Shown here: positions 24,427-35,354 of the stretch, piece after piece
Numbering within the stretch: position 1 is the first letter of the stretch
How the letters are laid out: every line of letters starts with the position of its first letter
Assembly (NCBI GenBank): GCA_003956705.1
Contig: QZCP01000190.1
Location: 1-64,000 of the forward strand
DNA: 64,000 nucleotides
Direction: 5' to 3'
Source of the DNA: Brevipalpus yothersi
Taxonomy: Eukaryota > Arthropoda > Arachnida > Trombidiformes > Tenuipalpidae
Translations under genes and position numbers: made by a program
The notes under the pieces: generated by a model
What the model saw: the letters and a program-made list of their open reading frames with translations, nothing else
What the model was told of the DNA's origin: nothing
Database searches by the model: none

Positions 24427-25534
24427 CTAAAGTGATCAGAAGAATAGGAAACAAAATAATCAATGTTATTAAAAACATAATATCAAGTAGGGAAGCATTG
24501 ATGATCATCACACCATCAATGCACAATTAAGCGCTAGAATCAAGACTATACACTTCCAAGAATCACGAGAATGATAACTCAAGACATCCATCTTGACAAA
24601 ATTCAGACTAATTTTCGGGAATAAATTGTCTTAATTTACTTACAAATTAATTTAATTGGCCAACATTGACACAAACAAACGTGGATGGATACAATCAACT
24701 TTGCCGAAACTCACCGGAAAAGGAAGTGCTTGCAAAGAGAGAATACAAACTTTTCGAAGCGGCATCTGGTGATGAGATCGTAAGTTGTTCTCATTCGCGC
24801 TTTAAAAACGTTTTCCAAAACATTTTCGTGACAAACAAAAATTTTTTATTTATCTCAATCGATGAATATTTGATAAAATTTCAAGTTATTTGAGTACATG
24901 TGAACAATTCATTTTCAGAGTGTAATCTGTTCATATCAAGGTACTAATAGTGAAATGCTCAAGTAGACTGTGGGAGGGAAGTTACTCTCGCTCCATATCC
25001 AGGAGCTGATGGTGTAGATTGGATGCATAAAACGTCTGTGGATTTCGTGAAATTTTTTCGAAAGTGTTCGTAACACAAATCAGGATTTCAGTCAATAGGG
25101 CCAATTAATTGATGTTATTTGAATAGTTTTTGTGTGTTTATTTAATTATCAAAATGCATTTCCACTCTCATAGCGACACTAGCGCTGCAAAATTGCTCGG
25201 ATAACTTTGATGTTCACAAGCAAAGCGTGACTGCGAAGGTGGTCGATGGAATGTGTTTATCATCATCACATCTACATCTGGGAGCATCATTTTCGTCTAT
25301 CTCTCTCATGTGAAACTCTTCAATCGTCATGATATTCGAGAATCATCATCAGAATCTAGTTTTGCGTGGAAAAATTTAATCTTGATCGTTGAATTGATCA
25401 CAATTTTTTGAGAGTGAACCAAGTGATTCTTCGCTTACCGTGTGTGTGCGTTTGGAAAGTCGTCACAGTGTGTGTACGTTCATTTGCTTTTGTTTACAAT
25501 ATTAATATTAATATTTACTGGTTGTTTGTTCATA
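24427..25534. promoter_or_regulatory. Divergent intergenic region of eL6 and the VPS9 gene
   Basis: About 1.1 kb between divergent start codons. It must contain the 5' UTR and promoter of both genes. No specific element was identified. Confidence 0.4.
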
Positions 25535-27010
25535 ATGAGCATAGAACTTGGAGATAATCCACTTTTTCAAGCTCTTCTTAAACGTTTTATCGATGTTTAT
25601 CGTCGAGCAGGCCAAGAGGGATGGCTTGTTTGTGTCCCTGTGTTTCACAATCCGATTAAATTGAATCGAAGTATGGTTCTCATGCATGTCCTTAAGCCAT
25701 CTCCACTTCTTAAGCAACATTTTATTCCATACATCAAGTGTGATATTGACGATATCGAATTGGAAAACAATTCGCTGATAATAACTCGTGCAAAATCAAC
25801 ACAAAAAGAGGAGGTTAAAATTATCAAAGAGGAGATAGCTTTCACTCAAAGCAATAAAATATCATTGTTTATAATCGAGCGCCCTTTGATCAAACTTAAG
25901 CCGCCCACCAAAAGTAAACTCAAAGGTTGCCTTAAAGATGTGAAAAATGATTCGGATAGCTCAGTCAACCCTGATCTGAGAACATTCGAAGATTGTGTAC
26001 AATATTTGAAGAGAAAATCACCCAAAGTAACCCAAGAGATGTTAGCCAAAAGTTTGAAATTGATGTCCACCTATCACGTTCTTCCCAATTATCTGGAAGA
26101 TTCTGCTCAAGAATTCAAAGCAATCGCAGACTGGGGAGCCCAACAGATATGTCGAGTTAACTCAATACAGGACGTTTACCCCGATGATGTTTGTATTGCA
26201 GCGGAAAGTTTTGTGATAGCTGTGAATAATGATGCAATTTTCAAACAAGTACAAAATCGTTATCAAAGTGAAGATTCAGCGTTGGAGCGAAAGTTTACGA
26301 TGATGGAGAAATCGGGGCTTACCATGTCTGATCTAGGAGCTCAAGAGTATTTTCATAACTTTGTTGTTCCTGGAGAGATCACTCAAATTTTAAATGATCT
26401 TCGAAACAAGCAAACTCCTCTTGAAAAAATTTATTGCTTCAAGAGCATTTACGATATAATTAATGAAAGTTTGACACACTTAACACTCTTCACCTCTAAT
26501 CCTCTTGAAAAACGACCAAAGAATGCTACAATTATGTCTGATGACGTCCTTGCTGCTACCATATATTGTTTGATAAAAGTGAAACCTCCTAAACTGGCGA
26601 GTCACATGAATCATATAAATATTTTTAGTTGGAAATTGCCATCAAAAAATGAACTTGCTTACGCTACTGTTACCTTTCAAGCTGCGATAGGCTTTATAAT
26701 GAGTTACGATGGGAAGGATCACACTCACAATAGAAGCGATTCGGGATGTTCGATGGATTTTCTCGATTCTTCATCAAATTCGTACTCAAGTGCTCGGAAA
26801 ACACGGATCGACACTGAAATCGACCGAATTCAGGAGTTGATGGAGCAAACAACAGTCTCTAAAGATGGTTCATCAGTTCTCTCGGAACCTGTTTCCGTAG
26901 AACTTCCTGATGAGTCAGTCGTTGCGAATGGAAACAATGCTAAACTCGGAAGTTTCTTGTCATTACTTAAGAAAAGTCAATTTATTGTCCATTCTGGTAA
27001 ACAATCTTAG
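25535..27010 (+). CDS. VPS9-domain Rab exchange factor, ANKRD27/Varp N-terminal-like
   Basis: 491 aa in one exon. The N-terminus (NPLFQALLKR) and the central region resemble the front half of ANKRD27/Varp. A VPS9 domain occupies about residues 250-420: helical segments LEKIYCFKSIYDIINESL, then MSDDVLAATIYCLIKVKPPKL, HINIFSW and ELAYATVTFQAAIGFI. These include the Asp and Tyr that contact Rab5-type GTPases in VPS9 exchange factors. The likely role is nucleotide exchange on endosomal Rab GTPases (Rab5/Rab21). No ankyrin repeats follow; the frame stops after a Ser-rich tail ending HSGKQS. The ATG at 25535 starts the family homology. The frame is open 31 codons upstream (hydrophobic) but without an ATG. 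Confidence 0.8.
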   Translation: MSIELGDNPLFQALLKRFIDVYRRAGQEGWLVCVPVFHNPIKLNRSMVLMHVLKPSPLLKQHFIPYIKCDIDDIELENNSLIITRAKSTQKEEVKIIKEEIAFTQSNKISLFIIERPLIKLKPPTKSKLKGCLKDVKNDSDSSVNPDLRTFEDCVQYLKRKSPKVTQEMLAKSLKLMSTYHVLPNYLEDSAQEFKAIADWGAQQICRVNSIQDVYPDDVCIAAESFVIAVNNDAIFKQVQNRYQSEDSALERKFTMMEKSGLTMSDLGAQEYFHNFVVPGEITQILNDLRNKQTPLEKIYCFKSIYDIINESLTHLTLFTSNPLEKRPKNATIMSDDVLAATIYCLIKVKPPKLASHMNHINIFSWKLPSKNELAYATVTFQAAIGFIMSYDGKDHTHNRSDSGCSMDFLDSSSNSYSSARKTRIDTEIDRIQELMEQTTVSKDGSSVLSEPVSVELPDESVVANGNNAKLGSFLSLLKKSQFIVHSGKQS

Positions 27011-28034
27011 CTTTTTTATCATTTTCTATCCGGTTAATATCTTTTGTTCTTCGTTCTCGTTGGATGGAAATTTTTAAAATTTGTAATTATATCTAGAATT
27101 TTTTATAAACCATACAGTATTGTTCAGGACCTAGCTTTTCAAAGCTCACCAAATATTGGGCTATAATTTCACATTGTATTAATCAGTTTTGAATTGATGT
27201 TTCCTTTTTCTTTACTTGATTATTTTCAGAAAATTTCTCTTCCTTTTCACTATTTTAATGTCGTTATTGTGTTGTTTATTACTTAAAGATGATAATCCCT
27301 AAAATTTTTTATTCTATCAGAAGCTGCTTCTAATAATACTAACGTTACTTTTATTTCTTGGAGCTATCAATTTCATTACTCGAGAATTGTCTCTTTTTAC
27401 TGGACAGAAAGAACAGAGATCCACAGATTATGAATCCTTAGTAGTGAGGAAGCCATCGTTCGCTTCGAAAGATGAATTCTTCAAATCACTCAAAATCTTG
27501 ACTAATTAGACATGACATAGTTATAGGAGAAAATCGGATTCTTGTGTGAAAAAGTTGTTCTAAGACCATTTTAGGTAAGAACATGGTCATTTTTCTGACC
27601 GTAAAATATCTCTTTTCGATGATTCTCAAAAACTTTTCACAATTTTGTGGCAGAATGTCAAAGTTTAGTGCTAACATTAATGATCAATTTACATCAGATT
27701 GAAAGAAGAGAATCTTGATGGATAAAATTCCCCAAAAATTTCGTGAATTCACTCCAAATAGATTAAGGGCCTGGTTTAATAGCTGAAGGATCCAAATAAA
27801 TCATCATTATCAAGATCATTATGGAGTATTCGTATCATCTTATCATCATATCAGGAAAGTTGAAAATGAAGGTTGTTGTTGGATTACTGATCTTCTTCGC
27901 TTCACTTGCGTTCTCACAGCTTCAGAAGAGGAGCTCTTGATTTTGTTATCATTTTGACTGGTCAAAGTCAAGTATTGAATCAAGTTGGAATAATAGGTCT
28001 TTTACGAAAAAAAAAATTTGGCCTAAATGTACCG
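27011..28034. other. Intergenic, with a tiny signal-peptide-like ORF
   Basis: 3' flank of the VPS9 gene and of the convergent secreted-protein gene. At 27866-27940 (+) an ATG opens a 24-codon frame, MKVVVGLLIFFASLAFSQLQ plus four residues. It looks like a textbook secretory signal peptide with a cleavage site but hits TGA at once, with no donor site before it. It may be the remnant of a secreted-protein gene or chance. Confidence 0.4.
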
Positions 28035-29605
28035 CTAGGCTGCTCGTCTCCATGGTTGATCTGAAAATCCTTCTGGTCTCAACTGAGGTGCAGCCTCAGG
28101 TTCTGGTCTTACAGGCTTTCTTCTCGCTCTGATGTGTCGATATTCACCCTTTGTTTCTCCTGGATAATACTTTGGCCTCACTTTTTCCCCTCCACCATGG
28201 AACGGAAAACGATAGGCTGCTGGAGGATTCATTGGGCCTCCCATTTCAAGATCTCGAAGCCCATGGGGATCGAAGTAACCTACTTCTTGGGTTTCCTGAG
28301 GAGGCCAAAGTCCAGCGTCCCATTGGCCATAAGCGTGGGCTGAGTTTGGTTGAGGTATTGCTCCTACAGGACCTTCAAAAGCAATTTTTTGCGTAATACA
28401 GTAGATTAGTAAGAACAATTTGTATTAAGTAAGAGACATGAAAGGATTAATTCCAAAATACTAACCATAGTGATGATGGTGATGAATAGGCATTGGAATA
28501 GGCACTGGAACAGGAATGACTCTTGGAACTTTCTGCAAATATTGTTCAAAAAAATTGATTTATCACAAAACTGAATTAAGAGAATGAATTTGTTAAAATG
28601 TGAACTATTTTTTGATGAGTTTGAATAGCTTTCTATTTCAGAAAAATTTTCATCGTGTAACTTAGGTATAAGAAAGTTGGGTTATCCTCTTAAATTATAA
28701 TGAAAAGGCATTCTTCAGACAAAAACATCCAATCAGTATCAATTTAGTACTGTAAGAAACATTCGAAAGATCAAATAAATTTGAATCCTCATTTCCGAAA
28801 CCAAGAGAACATGTAATTGGACTGAAATTTTGTTGAGAGAATCTTATCCAGAAAACGTCTTTTACTTCAAAGGGCTTGAAGGTCTTGAGCATCCATTTTT
28901 GAGCTCTAAAAATTTGGTAAGAGTATTTTTTGACTAGGCTTCGATCTTACCCAATTCTTAAAAAGTTGGTGATTCATTAGAAGAAGCTCCAAATACTAAC
29001 TATCGATGAATTTGTGCAGATTGACTGTTTTCTGACTGAAATATGGGAATTTTATCGATTGCCTACAGTAAAAGATCAGTTTGATTGGAACAAAATTGTT
29101 GAAAAATCACCTCAAAGAGCTATTCAATTTGTAAATAAAAGCATTGAATTTATTCCACTGACACAGGACCCTGGAGATAAGCCTTGGCTTAGGAAATTGA
29201 AGAATTATTAATTCAAAATCGAAGGAAAAATTTCTGTCACTAATCAAACCTTATCAAAAAGGGAACAGTTCTAAGGAGAATCGATCGAACATTCCTCGTT
29301 CACTCTCCAATAGCTTCCCATGTTGATCTTTCTGAGGTGAATTTTATACTTTCAAAGCATCAAAAATCTCTAAATAGACACTTCAAAATTTCCAGCACTG
29401 AGGAATATACTATCATCTTCTAAATCAAATCTTTGGAAAAGGAAAACACCGAATACAAGATGATGCAGTGTATAAGCTAACAACTGAAAACTTTCTCATC
29501 TGTAGAACTTGCATTATGCATAAGATATCTTACCATTGATTTATCATCACAAACAGCTGAATAAAACAACGCAAAAACAATCACCAAAGAAAAATGAAGA
29601 CCCAT
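28035..29605 (-). CDS. Unknown secreted His/Pro-rich protein
   Basis: Three exons, complement(29534..29605, 28466..28532, 28035..28372), give 158 aa. Exon 1 is exactly a signal peptide (MGLHFSLVIVFALFYSAVCD). Exon 2 encodes VPRVIPVPVPIPMPIHHHHHYG, a Pro/Val/Ile hinge followed by five His (shown in part: PVPVPIPMPIHHHHHYG). Exon 3 is rich in Pro, Gly, Arg and aromatic residues (WDAGLWPPQE, YFDPHGLRD, PPAAYRFPFHGGGE, ARRKPVRPEPEAAP). There are no Cys after the signal. All junctions are GT-AG and in phase. Intron 1 is unusually long (about 1 kb) for this window. I recognise no family. Composition suggests an extracellular, perhaps cuticle- or silk-associated, unstructured protein; the His run could bind metal. 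Function unknown. Confidence 0.75.
28785..29402 (+). pseudogene. Exon-like + strand sequence inside a - strand intron
   Basis: Within intron 1 of the secreted-protein gene the + strand carries a good-looking exon pair. One frame ends about 28916 (ESYPENVFYFKGLEGLEHPF, then SSKNL) at donor GTAAGAG. A branch-like TACTAAC and acceptor at 29019 lead in phase into 29020-29211 (DCFLTEIWEFYRLPTVKDQF ... PGDKPWLRKLKNY, stop). A further open stretch at about 29258-29337 (LRRIDRTFLVHSPIASHVDL) ends at another GTGAAT donor. No start exon or complete chain could be built. It could be a nested gene, a decayed gene, or chance coding potential. Confidence 0.25.
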
Positions 29606-29947
29606 TTTGTGAGTTCTAGTGTTTAATCAAAAAAATATATGGTGTTGAAAAATCTCAAAAATTAATCCATTGAATTGAGATGGTTGCAGAATACTCACTA
29701 AATGCGATACCCTCAAGGAACGCAGTTTCTCAAAAATTGAAAAAACTATTCAATGAGACATTTTCAACACTTGTTTTACATTTTATACCGACAATTAAGC
29801 CCCTCCTGGTTGAAAGTATTTTGAGCCAATCGTGTCACTATGTAAATAGTAAGAAATCATCCACATTAATGGCAACAACAAGCGGTAAATTGTAACATCC
29901 ATTATATTTAACCATTATGCGATCGCTTGTTTTCCCGCCTTTACTTG

Positions 29948-29971
29948 CTCTCTCTCTCTCTCTCTCTCTCT
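29948..29971. repeat. (CT)n microsatellite
   Basis: Short perfect CT run followed by TTTCT-rich sequence. Confidence 0.9.
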
Positions 29972-31796
29972 TTCTATTTTTCTCTTTCTCTCTTATCCTT
30001 TTGAATCATTTTCGAAACGATGGCTTAAGTACGGTAAATCATAATTGAACACGAATATAGTTGAGTTTTGGGTTGATAGACCAGATACGCCAAGCGATTC
30101 GAGGGCTGAAGAAAAATGATCAGTGAATCGGCCAACGCTCCTATCTTGTGGCACTCTTCTTCGAAAACTTGCCAGGATAACAATGAATTGAAAAAATATG
30201 ATTTTATTAGAAATACAATATATATAAGGTAAGGTATAACATCAAAAGTATGAAATCATCCATATCTTGATTCGAAAAAAATACTTCCAAATGAAGAGCA
30301 TGTACTTTGATGAGAAGCGTGAGAAGTATGATTGAACTTCTCGAATTTGGAAAGAACATGATGGGAAAAACAACTGAAAATGAATAAATTCACCCCCTCT
30401 CGAATTTTATATCATTTTCTTTAATCTAACATTGAAACACCAAAAAAGAACATTTTGGGAAGTAATTAGAATTGTATCAAAGAAAGGATAGCAATTCGCT
30501 TCCCTTGACGTACTGGAAGGTGGCTGGCTGATCTATTCAAGGCTTCAGAGTTCGTTCATTGGATGATGATTCTTCCAATACAATTCAGTAGTTCAGTTTA
30601 GATAGTTTTCAATTTTTTATCTGCTTATGCACAAGGGAAGTCGAGAATCCTCCGCGTACACAAGAATTCATCAAGCGAGATGGTAGGGCTGGTCAAGCTA
30701 TGGATTATGATCCAATTTCGATCAGCTACATTTGAGAACATAATTCATATTCCAAACTTTCATTTTTTGATCATAGTTTGACAAATTCTCGTCAAGAATA
30801 TCAGGAAGTCAAACTCAACCAAAATGGAAAGAGAAGAATGAGAAGATCTCTCGAGTGTAGACCTGAAGTCAGATGAAATGTTTTAATTGTTGAAGCCAAC
30901 TGAATAAGAAAATATTTTATAAATTGTCTCGATTCTTTTCATTCACATCTGAGCCCGTCACACTCTTTCAAGTGAGAGGAAGAAAAATAATCAGTTTCAA
31001 GTTTCTTTCCCTTTTTTGATTATTATCACTCTCTTATTTATAACCATGGTCTGATTAATTTATCGCTCATTTTTTGGATGAACACAAGTAGATAAAATTC
31101 CTCACATTCAGCCTGACTATCGAAATACTGTTAATATGAAACGCTGCTCAATAAGCAAGGGATTGAAAGACTATCATTCGATTTCACTGATCTCCATCGT
31201 TATCATACATGTACATGTACAGGCAGTATAAAGTTTGGAATAGTGCTTATCATCTTTCCCAATGTATTTGCTTTCTATTTTTCATCGATATGAAGAATTC
31301 ATGTCTCTTTTTCCTCTTATACAGATCAAGTTCAGCCAACGATGACAAGATAATCAAGACAGTTAGCATGATGGAATCATGTTGAGCCACCGAAACAAGA
31401 GATAAACCATTAAGAGAAGAGTTGAAACAAAAAAAGGATGAATTTACCATCTGAATCAGGAAAAAAAAGTACTCTCAATAAACGACTATTTTTCTCAAAC
31501 TTTAAAGAGACACAATGATTTCCTCCATCATTGATTTTACTGATCATCATCAGCTTGAGCAGCTTATGAACACAGATGATAAGCTGCATTCAATATCCAA
31601 TATTTATCGATTTTGTGTGCTTTCAAATACTCTATCCAATTGGAGATATATATTTATTTGAAGAGAATAGAGAGAAAGTTTGAAAGTCTGAGTTGAATCG
31701 ATGATGTTCCTTTAGCTTTCAAATGATGTTATTACACGCAATCTACTAGGATGAAAACATATGATCTCGTATAGCTGATTCTGTACCAGAAAAGTA

Positions 31797-31849
31797 GAAA
31801 AAAGGAAAGAGAAAGAAAGAGAGAAAGAAAGAGAGAAAGAAAGAGAGAA

Positions 31850-31882
<33 letters not shown>

Positions 31883-31888
31883 AAGAGG
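31797..31888. repeat. GAAAGAGA compound purine microsatellite
   Basis: About 90 bp of AGAGAAAGAAAG units grading into pure GA. It is the last long GA/CT tract in the window; none is found to its right. Confidence 0.9.
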
Positions 31889-32229
31889 AATTGATGGGGA
31901 GTAAGCAAGACCATTGGGACCATTCATCGATCTGCTTTTTGGTAGAATCACGATCATGGCCACACCAAGTTCGATATTGCGGGCATGCTTCAACGCAATC
32001 TCGCACCGAATTAATCCTCTAGAAGAGGAATACATATGGCTATATTTCACTTCAAGTACACTATTCTTCCCCTGTGTGTGTATGTGAGTGTGTTTGTGTG
32101 CCCTTCCTATTATTATTCCCGATTCATAGTCTTCCAAGATCCTTATGGTTAAAATTATTGTATTCCCCCGCTTAAATTGGAGGTATTAAAATTTTTTGAC
32201 TTTAACCGGCTCAATTCTCAAGGTGATGC

Positions 32230-34912
32230 ATGGCGAAATCGAACTCAGCCCCAGTGAATGGAACTCTTGTTGTAGATCTTAAGAACCAGAGTGAGATTGA
32301 TGAGGTAAGCCAAATAATTCTTGAAAGCCGCTGTGGAGGATAGAACTTACAAATTCTGACAGTAATTATCTCTGACTACTGTATTTCTCTCTGTATTCAC
32401 TGTATTCTCTCTTTTCAATGATCCGGTTCGATGAACTTCAGGAGGATGTAAGAAGCTGTAGTAAATCTGAGACTGCTGAATTCGATAAGCTCCTAAAATG
32501 TATCGAAATCAGAAGTTTAGATCAAATTTTGTACATGGGTTTGAAAGAATCAGGTAATTATTATCTATGCTAAGCCAAGATCACCACTTCTAACACGAAT
32601 ATCATTCACTTTGAAGGAGACGGTCCATGCTTCGGAAAACTAAACGAATCTGGTAGCTCATTTACATGGCTGAGTTATAGTCAAGTTTTGGACAAAGTAA
32701 AAAATTTGTCCTCAGGCCTTCGATATTTAGCTCTCACAGGCGGTGAACGGTACAATCTGGGCATATGGATTTCAAGTGGTATGAATTCTGTGATAGCAGA
32801 ATATGCTTGCTATGCTGGTGGCTTGATAGCAGTCCCTCTAGATGATACTCTCACTCCCCATGAATGTGCCTCAATAATAAATGAACGTAAGATTTAATTT
32901 CCTGTTAGCTATACTCATACAAATATTTTATCATGAGCCATTTTTTTTCTATCCAGTCAATATTGGATGCATCATATTAGAAACAGCAGATAAAGTACAG
33001 GCAATCATCAGTCAAGCCTACAATCTAGAACCTCTGAAATACGTTGTTATGATGGATTCTCTATTGGAAAGTTATCGCGCAAAAGCACATAGCTTCGGAA
33101 TAACGGTAAAAACTTGTGATGAGCTGTACCTACTTGGTGAAAACGATCCAGTACCTTTTGAGGTGAGTTCTACTCTTCCATGAGTACTCTATTTCAATAA
33201 ATGGATGTTATTTTCTAGTTAACCAAAGATCTAAATGATGTGGCCATCATCGTTCATACCAATGGAACTACAGGAGATCCGAAAAAGGTACCAGTTACTC
33301 ATCGTAGCATTTTGTATAATTCAGTTGGTATTAACACTCGACTGGTAAGCAGCTTTCCTCAATTATCTTTGATCAAATAGTCATTTAGTCAGCTATTTTT
33401 TGCTAGCTTGAAACAAATAAGTAGACTGATGAATTCTTTGTTTGCTTCTTCCACTACAATTTCACAGTCTAAACACAAGCCAAATAAATCAGACATCATG
33501 TTCAGTTATTTACCGCGAATCCAGCTTGATGAGCGTTGTATGGAGGTAAGTTTGGAGAGTCCAATTTTGATTCGCTGATCTGAATAATTGTTTGTATCTG
33601 AAGGAAATTTTCACTTTTCAATTCTTTCCATTCCAACTTAGGTTTCACTTCTCATGGCTGGCGGTAGGATAGGATTCAGTTCTCATGATATAATCAGTGC
33701 ATGGAAAGAAGTTCGAATTTTAAAGCCAACAATATTGATAATACTCCCAAAACTGGTAAAATTGTTGAAAGATAAGCTATTGCTTGCTGTGAGAGGAAGA
33801 AAAATCAGAGAATGGCTAGTACGAAGATCTCTTTCGAGCCCAGTGAACTTTAAAGTGGCCAATAATGATGCAATTCTTCGTCATATTCGATCCAAAATTG
33901 GTGGGAAAATTCGCCTAATAATCACTACTACATCTCATATTCCACGTGATTTGGTTAGTTTTCTGAGGATATCTCTAGGATGCAAAGTTTGCACAAGCTA
34001 TGGTCTCAAAGAATTAGCTGGACCATGCACTTTGTCCTATCCTGATGATGAAGGAAATGGTAAGATGATTCAAGGCATACTCTCAAAAAAGTAACTGATT
34101 CATTTTGTATCCTTAGAACATGTTGGTGTGCCTTTACCAATGGTGCATATTCGAATTGTGAATCAAGAGTTGTATCGAAATGATAAAAAATGGGGACAGA
34201 TATTCATCAAGAAGCCTGCAATCGAGACAAAGTTGACTAATAATAATGCTTCCGTTTCGCCATGTCGAAATATTGAAGAAATCTGGATTCCTACCGATGA
34301 TGTTGGATTCTGGAGACCAGTAAGTTATTGAATAAGTTCATTGAGAGAATATGAGTCTTAAGTAAGAAACATCTTGTATTATCTTTCCAGAATGGAACGT
34401 TAGAAATTGTTGGTCATTCTAGTGAAGTGATCAAAATCAGTCCAGAAATATACTTGCCTCTCGAAAAAAATGAATCCATCCTATCACAGAGCCAATTTGT
34501 TGAAGATCTCTTCATCATAGCCTCAAATGATAATCCTTTATCTGCCATTGTCGTTCCCAACAAAGAGATGGTTCAGATGTGGTGCTGTGAGAATCATATT
34601 CGAGGTCCATTCGCTGATTTGTGTGAAAATAAGGTACTTTAATCGATGATGAATAAGATTCAAATCAGCATTTAGCTAATTCAATTTGACTCTGGTTTCC
34701 CTTTTCAGCGAACAAAAGAAGAAATTCTTTCCGATTTACAGTATTTTGGTCGAAAATATGGGTTTCAACCATACGAACATTTGCATTCCATTAAAGTAAT
34801 CTGCCAACCATTTTCAACACAATCAGGTCTGATCAGTGGTGTACTCACGAATCGACGGAAAAAATGCCAACAATGTTTTACCTCAAATCCACAAAAAATG
34901 TGTAATAATTGA
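32230..34912 (+). CDS. Divergent long-chain acyl-CoA synthetase-like protein (ANL family)
   Basis: Ten exons, join(32230..32304, 32442..32553, 32617..32886, 32957..33162, 33219..33344, 33468..33545, 33642..34059, 34117..34319, 34391..34633, 34709..34912), give 644 aa, normal for ACSL enzymes. All nine introns are short GT-AG and keep phase. The AMP-binding P-loop is HTNGTTGDPKK (234-244). YGLKELAGPC stands where ACSL has YGLTE. TDDVG (488-492) replaces TGDIG. The region after it (EIVGHSSEVIKISPEIYLPL) aligns with the ACSL DRKK...GEY segment, but the invariant Asp-Arg is Gly-His. Active ACSLs make acyl-CoA from fatty acid, ATP and CoA at the ER or mitochondrial membrane. Here several ATP-contacting residues are altered, so activity is uncertain. 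The C-terminus has a small Cys cluster (KKCQQCF). No N-terminal membrane anchor was seen. Confidence 0.85.
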
Positions 34913-35354
34913 AATAACTATATTTTGGCACTCATTTTGATCATTCCTCTTCCAATCAAGTCTTTCAAATAATTCAATATTTATTCCTTCTTCTGAAACC
35001 AAAATCATGGATTCCAATAGGCACAGTCATTTTGAACTAGTATTTAATCGATTCAAATTGTAGTCACAATTGGAGAGAAAAAAACTATAGATCACCCGCA
35101 TCATTCGAGTTGAAAAGACTCGATATTTTGAATTCCTCATTTGTTGATTAGAATAAAATTAATCAATTAAACGAACAATAAATAAATTAATTAATAAAAA
35201 AATTCCTACATGAATTGAATGGAACATCGTGGAATGTTCAGATGAGCACACTGAAGAGGTATTTGACAAGCGATTGAGTGAGCCAGCAGTCAACCAATGT
35301 TCAGCACATAATTCCACTTAGATATCGAATCTGTCTAAAATTTTTTGACCTACA
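34913..35354. other. Short convergent intergenic region
   Basis: 3' flanks of the acyl-CoA synthetase-like gene and the cuticle protein gene. It is AT-rich with several AATAAA-like motifs around 35150-35195. Confidence 0.5.

Larger units (their letters stand above)
29606..32229. other. Intergenic, nothing recognised except repeats
   Basis: About 2.6 kb between the secreted protein and the acyl-CoA synthetase-like gene. It has a CT run at 29948-29971 and a GAAA/GA purine tract at 31797-31888. Frames crossing the repeats encode only Ser/Leu/Phe strings. Confidence 0.55.

Noticed and set aside
25442..25534. Hydrophobic 31-residue N-terminal extension of the VPS9 protein
   Set aside because: It begins with GTG, not ATG, and family homology starts at the ATG at 25535.
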